A stretch of DNA of 64,000 nt from Billgrantia antri (GCF_019430905.1 NZ_JAHYCA010000001.1:419095-483094); one strand, 5' to 3'. Positions 27,652-36,724 are shown, numbered from the stretch's first letter. The notes: generated from the letters alone by a model not told the origin. Made by a program: numbers and translations.

Positions 27652-28485
27652 TTAGCGAGCACCAAGCCGCAGCGCCGCGTGGCGGTTCACGTCCTTATAG
27701 AGCAGATAACGGAACGGCCCCGGCCCCCCGGCATAGCACGCCTGCGGGCAGAAGGCGCGCAGCCACATGAAGTCGCCGGCCTCGACCTCGACCCAGTCCT
27801 GATTGAGATGGTAGACCGCCTTGCCCTCGAGCACGTAGAGGCCGTGCTCCATGACGTGGGTCTCGTCGAAGGGGATCACCCCGCCGGGCTGGAAGGTGAC
27901 GATGTTGACGTGCATGTCGTGGCGCACGTCGGCCGGATCGACGAAGCGAGTGGTGGCCCAGCGTCCCTCGGTATCGGGCATCTCGTTGGGCGCTATGTCG
28001 TTCTCGTTGGTGACGAACGCCTCGGGTACCTCGATGCCCTCGACGTACTCATAGGCTTTGCGCACCCAGTGGAAACGTACCGGCGCATCCGACTCGTTAC
28101 GCAGCTGCCAGTGGCAGCCCGGCGGCAGGAAAGCGTAGCCGCCCGGAGTCATCTCATGGCGCTCGCCGGCAATGGTCAGGGTCATCTCGCCTTCGACCAC
28201 GAACAGCACGCCTTCGGCGGCGGGGTCGAGTTCGGGACGCTCGCTGCCGCCACCCGGGCCCACTTCCATGATGTACTGCGAGAAGGTCTCGGCGAAGCCG
28301 GAGAGCGGACGCGCCAGCACCCACAGCCGGGTCTCCTCCCAGAACGGCAGGTTGCTGGTGACGATGTCGCGCATCACGCCCTTGGGAATGAAGGCGTAGG
28401 CTTCGGTGAACACTGCCCGGTCGGAGAGCAGCTGGGTCTGGGGCGGATGACCGCCGTGGGGGGCATAATAGGTGCGTTGGCTCAT
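27652..28485 (-). CDS. allE: (S)-ureidoglycine aminohydrolase
   Basis: This 277-residue bicupin, Mn-dependent enzyme (AllE/UGHY) converts (S)-ureidoglycine to (S)-ureidoglycolate and ammonia. It begins MSQRTYYAPHGGHPPQ and has FIPKGVMRDIVTSNLPFW. The C-terminal cupin has the metal-binding pattern FDETHVMEHGLYVLEGK with a later FCPQACYAGG, matching the Glu-His-His-Gln ligands of the family. A TAAGGA ribosome-binding site precedes the ATG. Its substrate should come from allantoate amidohydrolase, whose gene is not in this window. Confidence 0.94.
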   Translation of the reverse strand: MSQRTYYAPHGGHPPQTQLLSDRAVFTEAYAFIPKGVMRDIVTSNLPFWEETRLWVLARPLSGFAETFSQYIMEVGPGGGSERPELDPAAEGVLFVVEGEMTLTIAGERHEMTPGGYAFLPPGCHWQLRNESDAPVRFHWVRKAYEYVEGIEVPEAFVTNENDIAPNEMPDTEGRWATTRFVDPADVRHDMHVNIVTFQPGGVIPFDETHVMEHGLYVLEGKAVYHLNQDWVEVEAGDFMWLRAFCPQACYAGGPGPFRYLLYKDVNRHAALRLGAR

Positions 28486-28541
28486 GAAAGTTCCTTAACG
28501 ATGAAGTTGGCCAACCTTGTGGCACTCGGGGCTACCCCGGC

Positions 28542-28626
28542 GACAGACCTTTGAGAAGGCGCTGTGAACCCGTCCCTGGGCGCTACCTTCGCCATCCATG
28601 GCGAAGGACCTCCTCTCCGGCCTGCC
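28542..28626 (-). repeat. Structured intergenic repeat, copy 3 (allE-puuE)
   Basis: This copy has the same orientation as copy 2. In the core hairpin both arms have changed together (CCTTCGCC and GGCGAAGG replace CTTTTGCC and GGCAAAAG), a compensatory change that keeps the stem. Outer arms are GACAGACCTTTGAGAAGG and CCTCCTCTCCGGCCTGCC, a weaker pairing. Confidence 0.85.
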
Positions 28627-28665
28627 CCGGCGCCCCGCATCAAGCAGTCCTGTCGGGATGCGGCG

Positions 28666-29598
28666 TTATCGACCCGGCGCCGGATGGTGCTCCATCCAGT
28701 GCCTGGCGATATCCACTCGGCGTGTCACCCACACCCGGTCGTGGGCCTCGATATGGTCGAGGAAGCGCTGCAGGGCGCGGAAGCGGCCGGGGCGACCGAG
28801 CAGCCGGCAGTGCATGCCCACCGAGAGCATCTTGGGCGCCTCCTCGCCTTCGGCATACAGCACGTCGAAGGCGTCGCGCAGGTAGGTGAAGAAGTGGTCG
28901 GCGGTATTGAAGCCCTGCGGCGCGGCGAAGCGCATGTCGTTGCTGTCCAGAGTGTAGGGAACGATCAGGTGGTCATGCTCGTTGCCCTGACTGTCCGCGG
29001 CACGGGTCCAGAACGGCAGGTCGTCGCCGTAGTTATCGCTGTCGTAGAGGAAGCCGCCCTCATCGAGTACCAGCCGGCGGGTATTGGGGCTGTCGCGTCC
29101 GGTGTACCACCCCTGCGGCTTCTCGCCGTAGAGACGCTGGAAGATCTCCATGGCGTGCTGCAGATGCTCGCGCTCGACGTGCTCCGGCACCTCCTGGTAA
29201 TGGATCCAGCGGTAGCCGTGGCAAGCGATCTCGTGGCCCAGCTCCTTGAAGGCGTGGGCGACCTCGGGATGGCGCTCCAGCGCCATGGCCACCCCGAACA
29301 CCGTCAGCGGCAGGCCACGACGCTCGAATTCCCGCAGGATGCGCCACACGCCCGCACGCGAGCCGTATTCGTAGATCGATTCCATGCTCAAGTGGCGGTC
29401 GGGAAAAGCCGGCGCGCCAATGATCTCGGAGAGGAACTGCTCGGAGCCGGCATCACCATGCAGGACGCAGTTCTCCCCACCCTCTTCATAGTTGAGCACG
29501 AACTGGACGGCGACCTTGGCTCGCCCCGGCCAGTTGGCATGAGGCGGATTGCGGCCATAGCCGATGAGATCACGGGGGTAGTCAGGGCCAACGCTCAT
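28666..29598 (-). CDS. puuE: Allantoinase PuuE (polysaccharide-deacetylase fold)
   Basis: This 310-residue cytoplasmic enzyme hydrolyses allantoin to allantoate. Unlike amidohydrolase-type allantoinases, it belongs to the NodB/polysaccharide deacetylase fold. VGPDYPRDLIGYGRNPPHA at the start, VQFVLNYEEGGENCVLHGD, HEIACHGYRWIHYQ and GWYTGRDSPNTRRL are PuuE signatures. ATG 29598 has AGAGGAAG upstream and is preferred to the in-frame GTG at 29604. It is first in puuE-allE-allA and has an ATGTATACAA operator 72 bp upstream. Confidence 0.95.
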   Translation of the reverse strand: MSVGPDYPRDLIGYGRNPPHANWPGRAKVAVQFVLNYEEGGENCVLHGDAGSEQFLSEIIGAPAFPDRHLSMESIYEYGSRAGVWRILREFERRGLPLTVFGVAMALERHPEVAHAFKELGHEIACHGYRWIHYQEVPEHVEREHLQHAMEIFQRLYGEKPQGWYTGRDSPNTRRLVLDEGGFLYDSDNYGDDLPFWTRAADSQGNEHDHLIVPYTLDSNDMRFAAPQGFNTADHFFTYLRDAFDVLYAEGEEAPKMLSVGMHCRLLGRPGRFRALQRFLDHIEAHDRVWVTRRVDIARHWMEHHPAPGR

Positions 29599-29669
29599 GA
29601 GCACTTCCTCTTGTTTTTGCTGCTGTTGCGCGGCTCGGCATCGCTCTCAGCAGCCTCTCGCAACACCTA

Positions 29670-29679
29670 ATGTATACAA
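29670..29679. promoter_or_regulatory. GntR-type operator, ATGTATACAA (puuE)
   Basis: The site lies 72 bp upstream of the puuE start, within an AATGTATACAATA context. Confidence 0.65.
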
Positions 29680-29815
29680 TAAATAAGATAGACTGTATCC
29701 CACGTAGCTGCAACCAAGCGCCGACTGTTCGTATGGTCTTTCACAGCACTTGGGTCACGCCTGCAAGATGCGCTCGCTTCTCCTTGTGCAGGCGATGGTA
29801 GAACGCACTCGCACT

Positions 29816-29825
29816 TTGTATACAA
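29816..29825. promoter_or_regulatory. GntR-type operator, TTGTATACAA
   Basis: This is a perfect palindrome extended to TTTGTATACAAA, the best match of the set, in the puuE-racemase gap. Confidence 0.75.
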
Positions 29826-29932
29826 AAAATACCCCCACTTGCAACTGTGCTTCAAGTCCAGCTGCCCCCTGACTCTCATTCTCGCTTTCTTGCGGCTCAG
29901 ACCGGGCAGGAGCGCACAGAAAATCCAACAAA

Positions 29933-29942
29933 TTGTATACAT
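29933..29942. promoter_or_regulatory. GntR-type operator, TTGTATACAT
   Basis: This is the third site in the divergent gap, in an AATTGTATACATTT context. Confidence 0.65.
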
Positions 29943-30119
29943 TTGCATAGATAAATAGTCGCCACTCAATCCTTTATTATCGCAACTTCGACCTAAGTCT
30001 AGGTACAAGAAACCTCCCCCATCAAGAAAAATAAATCCTAAGTTATTGAATAAAATTGATTTTTTCAGGATCAGCCAGATGGAACGAAGTACTTGCGCCC
30101 GGTGCTTGCAGCGCCTATT

Positions 30120-30129
30120 TTGTGTACAA
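30120..30129. promoter_or_regulatory. GntR-type operator, TTGTGTACAA (racemase)
   Basis: This variant has one central change. It lies 41 bp upstream of the racemase start and would overlap a promoter there. Confidence 0.6.
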
Positions 30130-30169
30130 AGAGATTTTTTATTGTTCACATGAAGACTTCGGAGTTCGC

Positions 30170-30916
30170 ATGCGCCTACGCATCATCAATCCCAACACCA
30201 CGGTCGCCATGACCCGAAAGATCGGTGAAGCGGCACGGCGCGTTGCCGCCGCCGATACCACCATCGTGGCGACACAGCCGGCGGACGGCCCGGTGTCGAT
30301 CGAGAGCCACTTCGACGAGGCCATCAGCGCGGTTGGCGTGGCGGAAGAAGTGCTGGCCGGAGAAAGGGATAGCACCGATGCCTACGTGATTGCCTGTTTC
30401 GGTGACCCGGGCCTGCTGGCGGCGCGCGAGCTGACCCGCGCCCCGGTAATCGGTATCGCCGAAGCGGCTTTCCACGCCGCCACCCTGATCAGCACGCGGT
30501 TCTCGGTGGTGACCACCCTCTCGCGCACCGGCATCATCGCCGAACACCTGCTGGAGCAGTACGGGTTTCGCCACCATTGTCGCCGTGTCCGCGCCGCGGA
30601 GATTCCCGTGCTGGACCTTGAGGAGAACGGTTCGGCGGCGCTTTCGCGCATCGTCGAGGAGTGCCGCCGGGCGCGCGACGAGGATGGCATCGGCGCCATC
30701 GTGTTGGGTTGCGGCGGCATGGCCGACCTGACCGACACCATTTCGCGCGAGGTCGGCCTGCCGGTGATCGAGGGCGTCACGGCCGCGGTCAAGCTGGCCG
30801 AGGCCCTCGTCGGCCTGGGACTCGGCACCAGCAAGCATGGCGACCTGGCGTTCCCGCGCCCCAAACCCTTCACAGGTCGCTTCGAGAGGTACTCGAACCT
30901 GACGCCGGAACACTGA
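30170..30916 (+). CDS. Allantoin/hydantoin racemase (Asp/Glu racemase family)
   Basis: This 248-residue cytoplasmic racemase of the HyuE/HpxA group uses two Cys as acid and base: VIACFGDPGLLAARE near residue 80 and AIVLGCGGMADLTD near 180. It begins MRLRIINPNTTVAMTRKIGE, a hallmark of hydantoin and allantoin racemases. In this setting it most likely interconverts allantoin enantiomers, so that both can be used by a stereospecific PuuE. The upstream in-frame extension is rejected because it crosses an operator. The NCS1 permease genes follow on the same strand. Confidence 0.85.
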   Translation: MRLRIINPNTTVAMTRKIGEAARRVAAADTTIVATQPADGPVSIESHFDEAISAVGVAEEVLAGERDSTDAYVIACFGDPGLLAARELTRAPVIGIAEAAFHAATLISTRFSVVTTLSRTGIIAEHLLEQYGFRHHCRRVRAAEIPVLDLEENGSAALSRIVEECRRARDEDGIGAIVLGCGGMADLTDTISREVGLPVIEGVTAAVKLAEALVGLGLGTSKHGDLAFPRPKPFTGRFERYSNLTPEH

Positions 30917-31035
30917 GATTCCCTGACCAACAACGACATTCATAACAACATGCCTTGAGCACGTCTCGCCACAGAGCCCGAGAGCAGCAGCGGGCACAAC
31001 CACAACACAGAGCAACGACTCGCGAGGACAGACCC

Positions 31036-32412
31036 ATGCAACATACCAACCCACACAGCACGGCGGCCGACCCTGCCTCCTTGGCTGCCTCCGAGCCCGG
31101 CGCCTCCAAAGCGCTTGGCGAGGAGTCGCTGGCGCCCCAGAAGACCCGCATCATGGGGCGTACCTCCTACTTCCTGGCATGGTTCGGTGGCTGCGTGTCG
31201 ATCGGTACGTTCGCCATGGGCTCCAGCGTGGTCGGCACCCTCAACCTGATCCAGGCAACCCTGGCCATCGCCATTGGCTGCTTCGTGATCGGCATCGCGC
31301 TGGCGATCAATGGTGCCGCCGGCTACAAGTACGGCATTCCCTTCATGGTGCAGGCACGCAGCGCCTTCGGCTTTGCCGGCACTAGGCTGCCCGGCCTGGT
31401 CCGGGCGGTGCCCGCGGTGGTGTGGTACGGCTTTCAGAGCTGGATCGGCGCCGGGGCGCTGAACATGGTCTCGGCGACCCTGTTCGGCTTCGACAACCTG
31501 GTGTTCTACTTCATCACCTTCCAGTTCCTGCAGATCGGCCTGTCGGTGATGGGCTTCCAGGGCATCAAGTGGCTGGAGAATATCGGCAGCGCCTTCATTC
31601 TCGCCTCGCTGACCTACATGTTCTATGCCACGGTGCAGCGCTACGGTGACGAACTTTCGGCCAGCCTGCTGACCATGGAAGGCTCATGGGGCATGCCGTT
31701 CTGGGGCGCCACCATGCTGTTCCTGGGCATCTACAGCACCATGATGCTCAACGTCAGCGACTACTCACGGGAGCACAAGCACGGTACCGGGCCAGGCATC
31801 CTGACTACCATCTATGCCATGTCCATTCTTCCCTGCACGCTGTTCATGGGTCTGATTGGCTACATGGTCTCCGAAGCCACCGGCACGGCCGACCCGATCC
31901 AGGTGTTCGCCAATGCCGTGGACAACACGCCGCTGCTGATGACCACGCTGCTGTTCATCGCCTTCGCCCAGGTCACTACCAACGTGCTCAACAACGTGGT
32001 GCCGCCGACCTATGTGCTGATGGATGTGTTCAAGCTGAAATTCTCCACTTCCACGGTCATCGTCGGCCTGCTGGCCTTCGCCACCTTCCCCTGGAAGCTG
32101 GTGCAGCCCGATTCCGCCGCCGGCCTGCAGCTGTTCGTGCAGACCTATTCCGCCTTCCTCGGCCCGATCTTTGCCATCCTGGTGGTCGACTATTATCTGA
32201 TCCGCCGCCGTACCCTCGATCTCGGCAAGCTCTACGACGAGAACGGCCCCTACCAGGGTGTCAACAAAGCGGCGCTGGTCGCCACCGCTGTGGGCATCGT
32301 CGCGGCGTTGTCCTTCTCCGCCGTCTCCTGGTACGCCAGCCTGGTCCCGGCAGGCCTGACCTACTATCTGCTGATGAAGCACTGGGCCCCCTGCCAGCGC
32401 TTCCGCCAGTAG
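31036..32412 (+). CDS. NCS1-family purine/ureide permease (first)
   Basis: This 458-residue inner-membrane symporter has about twelve helices and a polar N-terminal tail of about 40 residues. GINGAAGYKYG-like (INGAAGYKYGIPFMVQARSAF) and VPAVVWYGFQSWIGAGALN are NCS1 signatures from the cytosine/purine/allantoin group. The start at 31036 follows GAGGACAGACCC. It is 119 bp after the racemase and 76 bp before a second NCS1 gene, so all three may be one transcript. Substrate: a nucleobase, allantoin or hydantoin; which one is unclear. Confidence 0.85.
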   Translation: MQHTNPHSTAADPASLAASEPGASKALGEESLAPQKTRIMGRTSYFLAWFGGCVSIGTFAMGSSVVGTLNLIQATLAIAIGCFVIGIALAINGAAGYKYGIPFMVQARSAFGFAGTRLPGLVRAVPAVVWYGFQSWIGAGALNMVSATLFGFDNLVFYFITFQFLQIGLSVMGFQGIKWLENIGSAFILASLTYMFYATVQRYGDELSASLLTMEGSWGMPFWGATMLFLGIYSTMMLNVSDYSREHKHGTGPGILTTIYAMSILPCTLFMGLIGYMVSEATGTADPIQVFANAVDNTPLLMTTLLFIAFAQVTTNVLNNVVPPTYVLMDVFKLKFSTSTVIVGLLAFATFPWKLVQPDSAAGLQLFVQTYSAFLGPIFAILVVDYYLIRRRTLDLGKLYDENGPYQGVNKAALVATAVGIVAALSFSAVSWYASLVPAGLTYYLLMKHWAPCQRFRQ

Positions 32413-32488
32413 TTCCGCGCGCCCCTGCTTCGCCCTCCCGCTCATGGCGGGGGGGCGAACCTGCCTAATAACGACAATGGTGACGACG

Positions 32489-33946
32489 ATGCAAGACAAC
32501 GAGCTGAACATTCAGAACATCGATCCCACGCTATATAACGAGGACCTGGCCCCGCTGAAACACAAGGATCGCAGCTGGGGCGCCTTCGAGATCTTCAACG
32601 TCTGGTCCAACGACATTCAGAGCCTGTTCGGCTACACCCTGGCCGCCTCGCTGTTCCTGACCTATGGGCTCAACGGCTGGGCGGTCATGGCGGCGATCAT
32701 CCTGGCAGGCTTCATCGTCATGTATCTGGTCAACCTCACCGGCAAGCCCAGCGTGAAGTACGGCATTCCCTTTCCGGTCATGGTCCGTGCCAGCATGGGC
32801 GTGCGCGGCGCCAACCTGCCGGCCATGCTGCGCGCCATCATCGGCATCTTCTGGTACGGCGTGCAGACCTACTTCGCCTCCACCGCGGTGGCACTGTTGA
32901 TTACGGCATTCGTCGGTGCCGGCGATGGCAGCACCTTCCTCGGCCTCTCCGGCGTCGCCTGGGTCTCGTTCGTGATCGTCTGGCTGTTCCAGATCGCGAT
33001 CTTCTGGTCCGGCATCGAGCGCATCAAGCACTTCCTCAACTGGGCGGGACCGCTGGTCTACGTGGTGATGGTGGCGCTGATGATCGTGGTCTGGTACCAG
33101 GCCGGCGACGAGCTGCTGCCCGCCATCGACACCATCTTCAGTGCCGATGGCGAGCGCAGCGGCAGCTCGGTGGCGGCCTTCCTGGCCATCGTCGGCACCA
33201 TGGTGGCCTACTTCGCCGCGGTGGTGATCAACTTCGGCGACTTCACTCGCTTCGTCAGGACCGAGCGCCAGATGAAGCTCGGCAACCTGCTGGGACTGCC
33301 GCTCAATGTGGCCTTCTTCTCCTTCATCGCGCTGATCATTACCGCCGGTACCCTGGTACTTTTCGGCGAGGCACTGACCAACCCTGCGGATATCGTCGAG
33401 CGGGTCGATTCGCTGCCGCTGACCATCATCGCTGCGTTGACCTTCTTCGCCGCCACCGTCGGCATCAACCTGGTCGCCAACTTCATTCCGCCGGCCTATG
33501 ATCTGGCCAATCTGTTCCCCAGCAAGATCAGTTTCAAGGTGGGCGGTCTGATCACTGCCATCGTGGCCTTCTTCGTCGGTGCGCTGTGGGTCTCGCTGAT
33601 CAGCCAGATCGGCGTGCCCGGCTTCGTCAATGCGCTTGGCGCCGTCGTGGCCCCCTTCTACGGCATCATCGTGGTGGACTACTATCTGGTAAAGCGTCAG
33701 CACCTCGACATGCAGCAGCTGTTCTCCTCCGAGCCGGGCAGCGCCTACTACTACGTGAAGGGTTGGAACTCACGTGCCCTCGCGGCGTTCGGCGGCGCCG
33801 CGCTGTTCTCGGTATCCACCGTTGTCGTGCCGGCACTCTCCGGCCTTGGCGGCTACGGCTGGATGATGGGCGCCGCGCTCGGCGGCCTGTTCTATTACGG
33901 GCTGATGGCCAGCCATCGCCCCATCACGGCCACTCCCGCGGCCTGA
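32489..33946 (+). CDS. NCS1-family permease, allantoin-permease-like
   Basis: This 485-residue inner-membrane symporter contains KHKDRSWGAFEIFNVWSND, the N-terminal motif of allantoin and nucleobase permeases. GKPSVKYGIPFPVMVRASMG and IFWYGVQTYFAS follow in helices 2-4, and NFIPPAYDLANLFPSKI in the second half. I prefer ATG 32489 because GGTGA lies 7 bases upstream; 32477 is possible. It is more typical of allantoin carriers (PucI/PuuP-like) than the first NCS1 protein. The gene ends before two hairpins. Confidence 0.87.
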   Translation: MQDNELNIQNIDPTLYNEDLAPLKHKDRSWGAFEIFNVWSNDIQSLFGYTLAASLFLTYGLNGWAVMAAIILAGFIVMYLVNLTGKPSVKYGIPFPVMVRASMGVRGANLPAMLRAIIGIFWYGVQTYFASTAVALLITAFVGAGDGSTFLGLSGVAWVSFVIVWLFQIAIFWSGIERIKHFLNWAGPLVYVVMVALMIVVWYQAGDELLPAIDTIFSADGERSGSSVAAFLAIVGTMVAYFAAVVINFGDFTRFVRTERQMKLGNLLGLPLNVAFFSFIALIITAGTLVLFGEALTNPADIVERVDSLPLTIIAALTFFAATVGINLVANFIPPAYDLANLFPSKISFKVGGLITAIVAFFVGALWVSLISQIGVPGFVNALGAVVAPFYGIIVVDYYLVKRQHLDMQQLFSSEPGSAYYYVKGWNSRALAAFGGAALFSVSTVVVPALSGLGGYGWMMGAALGGLFYYGLMASHRPITATPAA

Positions 33947-33963
33947 CAGGCTCGGCTTCCACA

Positions 33964-33985
33964 CGCCCCGGCGATAGCTGGGGCG
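33964..33985. terminator. Hairpin with GATA tetraloop after the NCS1 genes
   Basis: CGCCCCGGC and GCTGGGGCG pair (one G-T wobble) around GATA, about 18 bp after the permease stop. It is probably a termination or end-protection hairpin for the racemase-NCS1 transcript. Confidence 0.6.
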
Positions 33986-34015
33986 CACTACAAACGATAG
34001 CCGATGGGGGTAACC

Positions 34016-34060
34016 GCAACGAGAACCGCCGAAGGCAGAAGCTTCGGCGGTTCTCGTTGC
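34016..34060. terminator. Perfect 19-bp inverted repeat between convergent genes
   Basis: Arms GCAACGAGAACCGCCGAAG and CTTCGGCGGTTCTCGTTGC pair without a mismatch around a 7-base loop. It lies between the convergent NCS1 and GntR genes, ending 22 bp from the GntR stop. It lacks a clear T-run. A bidirectional terminator is the simplest reading, although the length is unusual. Confidence 0.65.
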
Positions 34061-34082
34061 GTATCGAAGGTAGCAGCGCCGC

Positions 34083-34829
34083 TCAGGCGCCGAAGATACG
34101 CTGCAGGTCCGGCGTGTCTTCCTCTTCCTCGACGATGGAGAGCGAGGCTTCGATGGCCTTGAGGTGTCGACTCATGAAGGCGGCAGCACGCTCGCCGTTG
34201 CCGGCGTCCAGATAACCGATCAGGTCGTCGTGATCATGGGATTCGCAGCCCAGGTGCCCCGAGCTGCCGTAGACAGCGAGAATCAGCGACGAACGTGAAC
34301 AGAGCTGGCCGACGAAAGACGCCAGGGTGGCATTGCCGGAAAGCTGGGCGATACGTTCGTGGAAGGCGGCGGAAAGCTTGATCGCACGGCTCTGCTCACC
34401 CGACTTGAGCGCCTCGCGCTCGCGTCGGGCCATGTCACGCAGTTCGCGCACGTTCTCGGCGGTGATGCGACGAGCCACTTCGGGCATCAGTCCGCATTCC
34501 ACCATCTGGCGCGCGTCGAAGACATCCTTGGCCTCGTCGGCGGTCGGACGGGTGACGCTGGCTCCGCGCCGCGGCGTCAGGGTGACCAACTGCTCCAGGG
34601 CCAGGCGCTGAAGAATCTTGCGAATGCCGGTGCGGCTGATGCCGAACACCTCGGCCAGGGCATCCTCGCGCAGGCGCGCTCCGGGGCGCAGGCGGTGCTC
34701 GATGATGGCATCGCTGATCGTGCGATAGATCGCCTCGTGGCGCTCCGCCCCATCGCCGTTCTTGCCCAGGCGCCGAGGCTTGGCCTTGCTCGAATCGCCC
34801 GCCTCGGCCAGGCTCTGCCGCTGGTTCAT
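34083..34829 (-). CDS. GntR-family (FCD) regulator of the purine/ureide region
   Basis: This is a 248-residue regulator with an N-terminal winged helix (residues about 32-100; LAEVFGISRTGIRKILQRLA) and a C-terminal FCD helical domain (from about 105, DVFDARQMVECGLMPEVA) that should bind a small acid or ureide through a metal. It lies in the middle of the urate/allantoin genes. A TTGTATACGT site is 35 bp upstream of its start, consistent with autoregulation. Eleven related sites around the cluster make it the best candidate for the regulon regulator. Whether it represses or activates, and its ligand, are unknown. A GGAGGGCGA ribosome-binding site supports the start. Confidence 0.9.
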   Translation of the reverse strand: MNQRQSLAEAGDSSKAKPRRLGKNGDGAERHEAIYRTISDAIIEHRLRPGARLREDALAEVFGISRTGIRKILQRLALEQLVTLTPRRGASVTRPTADEAKDVFDARQMVECGLMPEVARRITAENVRELRDMARREREALKSGEQSRAIKLSAAFHERIAQLSGNATLASFVGQLCSRSSLILAVYGSSGHLGCESHDHDDLIGYLDAGNGERAAAFMSRHLKAIEASLSIVEEEEDTPDLQRIFGA

Positions 34830-34863
34830 GGTCGCCCTCCTCGCATACCGTCACTGCCAATCA

Positions 34864-34873
34864 TTGTATACGT
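34864..34873. promoter_or_regulatory. GntR-type operator, TTGTATACGT (gntR autoregulation)
   Basis: The site lies 35 bp upstream of the GntR start at 34829, where it would cover the promoter. Confidence 0.65.
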
Positions 34874-34951
34874 CTTCCGCCAACTATCGAACCAGAAGCC
34901 CCCAGCACCGTCGACAAGCGGGCTGGGGGCCAGCGGATCAGCCAACGCGGT

Positions 34952-36154
34952 CTACTCCGACCAGGCGGCGATCGCGTCGCGCTCCTCGTCGGTCATTCCG
35001 GTCATATTGCCAAGTGGCATGTACTTGCTGGCCACGACCTCCTGGATCTTCTCGCGATGCCCCTCGATCTGCGCCGTGGTGTCGTAGATCACCCCTGCCG
35101 GCGCCGAACCGAAGCCCGCCTGGGTCGGGCTGGCCGAATGGCAGGCGACGCAGCGTGACTCGATGATGGCCTCGACCTCAGCCAAACTCGGCCCCTCGCT
35201 GCTTGCAGCCCCCTCAGACGCACTGTTGGCCGGCATGCCGATCCAGAAGGCCACGGCGATCAGCGCCGCACCGGCCACCGGGTAAGCGGGCTGGATCTTG
35301 CCGGCGTGCATCAGCACGAAGAACTGGCGAATCAGCGCACCGGCGAAGATGAACAGTGACATCAGCACCCAGGCGTATTCGTGGTTGTACACGAAGGAGT
35401 AGTGGTTGCTGATCATCAGCAGCACGACCGGCAGGGTGAAGTAGGTGTTGTGCACCGAGCGCTGCTTGCCGCGCTTGCCGTCCAGCGGATTGGGCGCCTC
35501 GCCCGCCTTCATGGCCTTCACCATGCGCCGCTGGCCGGGAATGATCCAGAAGAAGACGTTGGCCGACATGGCGGTGGCCATGACGGCACCGGTGAGCAGG
35601 AAGGCGGCACGACCGGAGAACAGGTGCACGCTGAGGTAGGACACCACGACCATCAGCACGGCGACCGCCAGGCTCAGGATCCCGTCGCGATCCATGTTGG
35701 GACTGATGCGCTTGCACATCTCGTTGTAGACGACCCAGCCCCCCAGCAGGAATGCCAGCGCCAGTATGTTGGCCTGCCAGCCGCTCAAGTCGGCGGCCCA
35801 CGCCCAGTCGCTGTTGGGGTTGACCAGGTAGAAGCCCGGGTTGGCCATGTACAGCAGCACGAACAGGGCGAAGCCGGAAAGCCAGGTGGTATAGGCCTTC
35901 CAGAACGACCAGTGCAGGTCTTCCGGCAGTTTGGCGGGCGCCGTGGCGTACTTCTGGTTGTGATAGAAGCCGCCGCCATGCACGGCCCACATCTCCCCGA
36001 ATACGCCCTTGTCGCGATCCTCGGCTGCCTTGGGCTTACGCAGGCCGTTGTCCAGCATCACGAAGTATATCGACTCGCCGATCCAGGCAATTGCCGCGAT
36101 GACGTGAAGCCAGCGCAGCATGAAATTGACGAACTCCAGTAGGTAAGCTTGCAT
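34952..36154 (-). CDS. puuD: Urate hydroxylase PuuD (membrane urate oxidase with cytochrome c domain)
   Basis: This 400-residue inner-membrane enzyme oxidises urate to 5-hydroxyisourate and passes electrons to cytochromes rather than making H2O2. The N-terminal part has about eight helices with His-rich motifs (LRWLHVIAAIAWIGESIYFV at about 13-33, VHGGGFYHNQKYATAP, SNHYSFVYNHEYAW). The C-terminal 75 residues form a cytochrome c domain with CVACH and a Met ligand in YMPLGNMTGMT. It lies 79 bp downstream of hiuH on the same strand, so hiuH-puuD is an operon that makes and consumes 5-hydroxyisourate. Confidence 0.95.
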   Translation of the reverse strand: MQAYLLEFVNFMLRWLHVIAAIAWIGESIYFVMLDNGLRKPKAAEDRDKGVFGEMWAVHGGGFYHNQKYATAPAKLPEDLHWSFWKAYTTWLSGFALFVLLYMANPGFYLVNPNSDWAWAADLSGWQANILALAFLLGGWVVYNEMCKRISPNMDRDGILSLAVAVLMVVVSYLSVHLFSGRAAFLLTGAVMATAMSANVFFWIIPGQRRMVKAMKAGEAPNPLDGKRGKQRSVHNTYFTLPVVLLMISNHYSFVYNHEYAWVLMSLFIFAGALIRQFFVLMHAGKIQPAYPVAGAALIAVAFWIGMPANSASEGAASSEGPSLAEVEAIIESRCVACHSASPTQAGFGSAPAGVIYDTTAQIEGHREKIQEVVASKYMPLGNMTGMTDEERDAIAAWSE

Positions 36155-36233
36155 CTGAGGGGTCTCGATCGGTGTTGTTGTTCAGTGGCCCGGGGCCAAC
36201 GCAGCGACTCTCAAGGCGAAGAGATGCCCTTTC

Positions 36234-36587
36234 CTAGCTGCCGCGGTAGGTGGAATAACCATACGGGGAGAGCAACAGCGGCACATGGTAGTGCTGCGAA
36301 TCGTCGGCCACGCCAAAGCGCAGCGGGATGACGTCGAGGAAGCGCGGTTCGTCCGCCTGGATGCCCTGCTGGCGCAGGTAGTCACCGGCATGGAAGACCA
36401 GTTCGTATTCGCCGGCCTTGAAGTCGTCCCCTTCCAGGATGGGCGCATCGCAGCGGCCATCGTCGTTGGTCGTGACCGTCTTGAGCGGAGTGCGCTGCGC
36501 CCCCTCCAGGCGATAGACCTCAATGCGAATGCCTTCTCCGGGGCGGCCCTGGGCGGTATCCAATACGTGCGTGGTCAGTCGTCCCAT
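36234..36587 (-). CDS. hiuH: 5-hydroxyisourate hydrolase
   Basis: This 117-residue transthyretin-like enzyme hydrolyses 5-hydroxyisourate to [24 protein letters not shown] carries the catalytic His near residue 7, and the chain ends in YRGS, the HIUHase signature that distinguishes it from transthyretin. The start at 36587 is set by this N-terminus. It is upstream of puuD and divergent from uraD, so three consecutive urate steps share the 192-bp gap with one TTGTATACAC site. Confidence 0.96.
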   Translation of the reverse strand: MGRLTTHVLDTAQGRPGEGIRIEVYRLEGAQRTPLKTVTTNDDGRCDAPILEGDDFKAGEYELVFHAGDYLRQQGIQADEPRFLDVIPLRFGVADDSQHYHVPLLLSPYGYSTYRGS

Positions 36588-36714
36588 TTCGTTACTCCCA
36601 TCGTTAGCCCGGTAGCTGCCGGCTCCGGGTCGAGCCAATACCTGGCGGGCTTGAGCCCGCCCCTCTATCATGAAGACAGTTTTAGCTTGTTATATGGTAC
36701 ATTTCAAAGATTTT

Positions 36715-36724
36715 TTGTATACAC
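36715..36724. promoter_or_regulatory. GntR-type operator, TTGTATACAC (hiuH/uraD)
   Basis: This is a single site in the divergent gap, 56 bp upstream of uraD and 128 bp upstream of hiuH. Confidence 0.65.

Larger units (their letters stand above)
29599..30169. promoter_or_regulatory. Divergent control region between puuE and the racemase gene
   Basis: This 571-bp stretch is AT-rich compared with its surroundings and has no convincing gene. It holds four TTGTATACAA-type sites, two near each end, spaced 146, 117 and 187 bp apart. The layout suggests a shared regulatory region with possible looping between regulator dimers. Confidence 0.75.

Noticed and set aside
29667-30149. 160-residue open frame in the puuE-racemase gap
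   Set aside because: It covers three operator sites in an AT-rich regulatory region, has no ribosome-binding site or family resemblance, and its composition looks non-coding.
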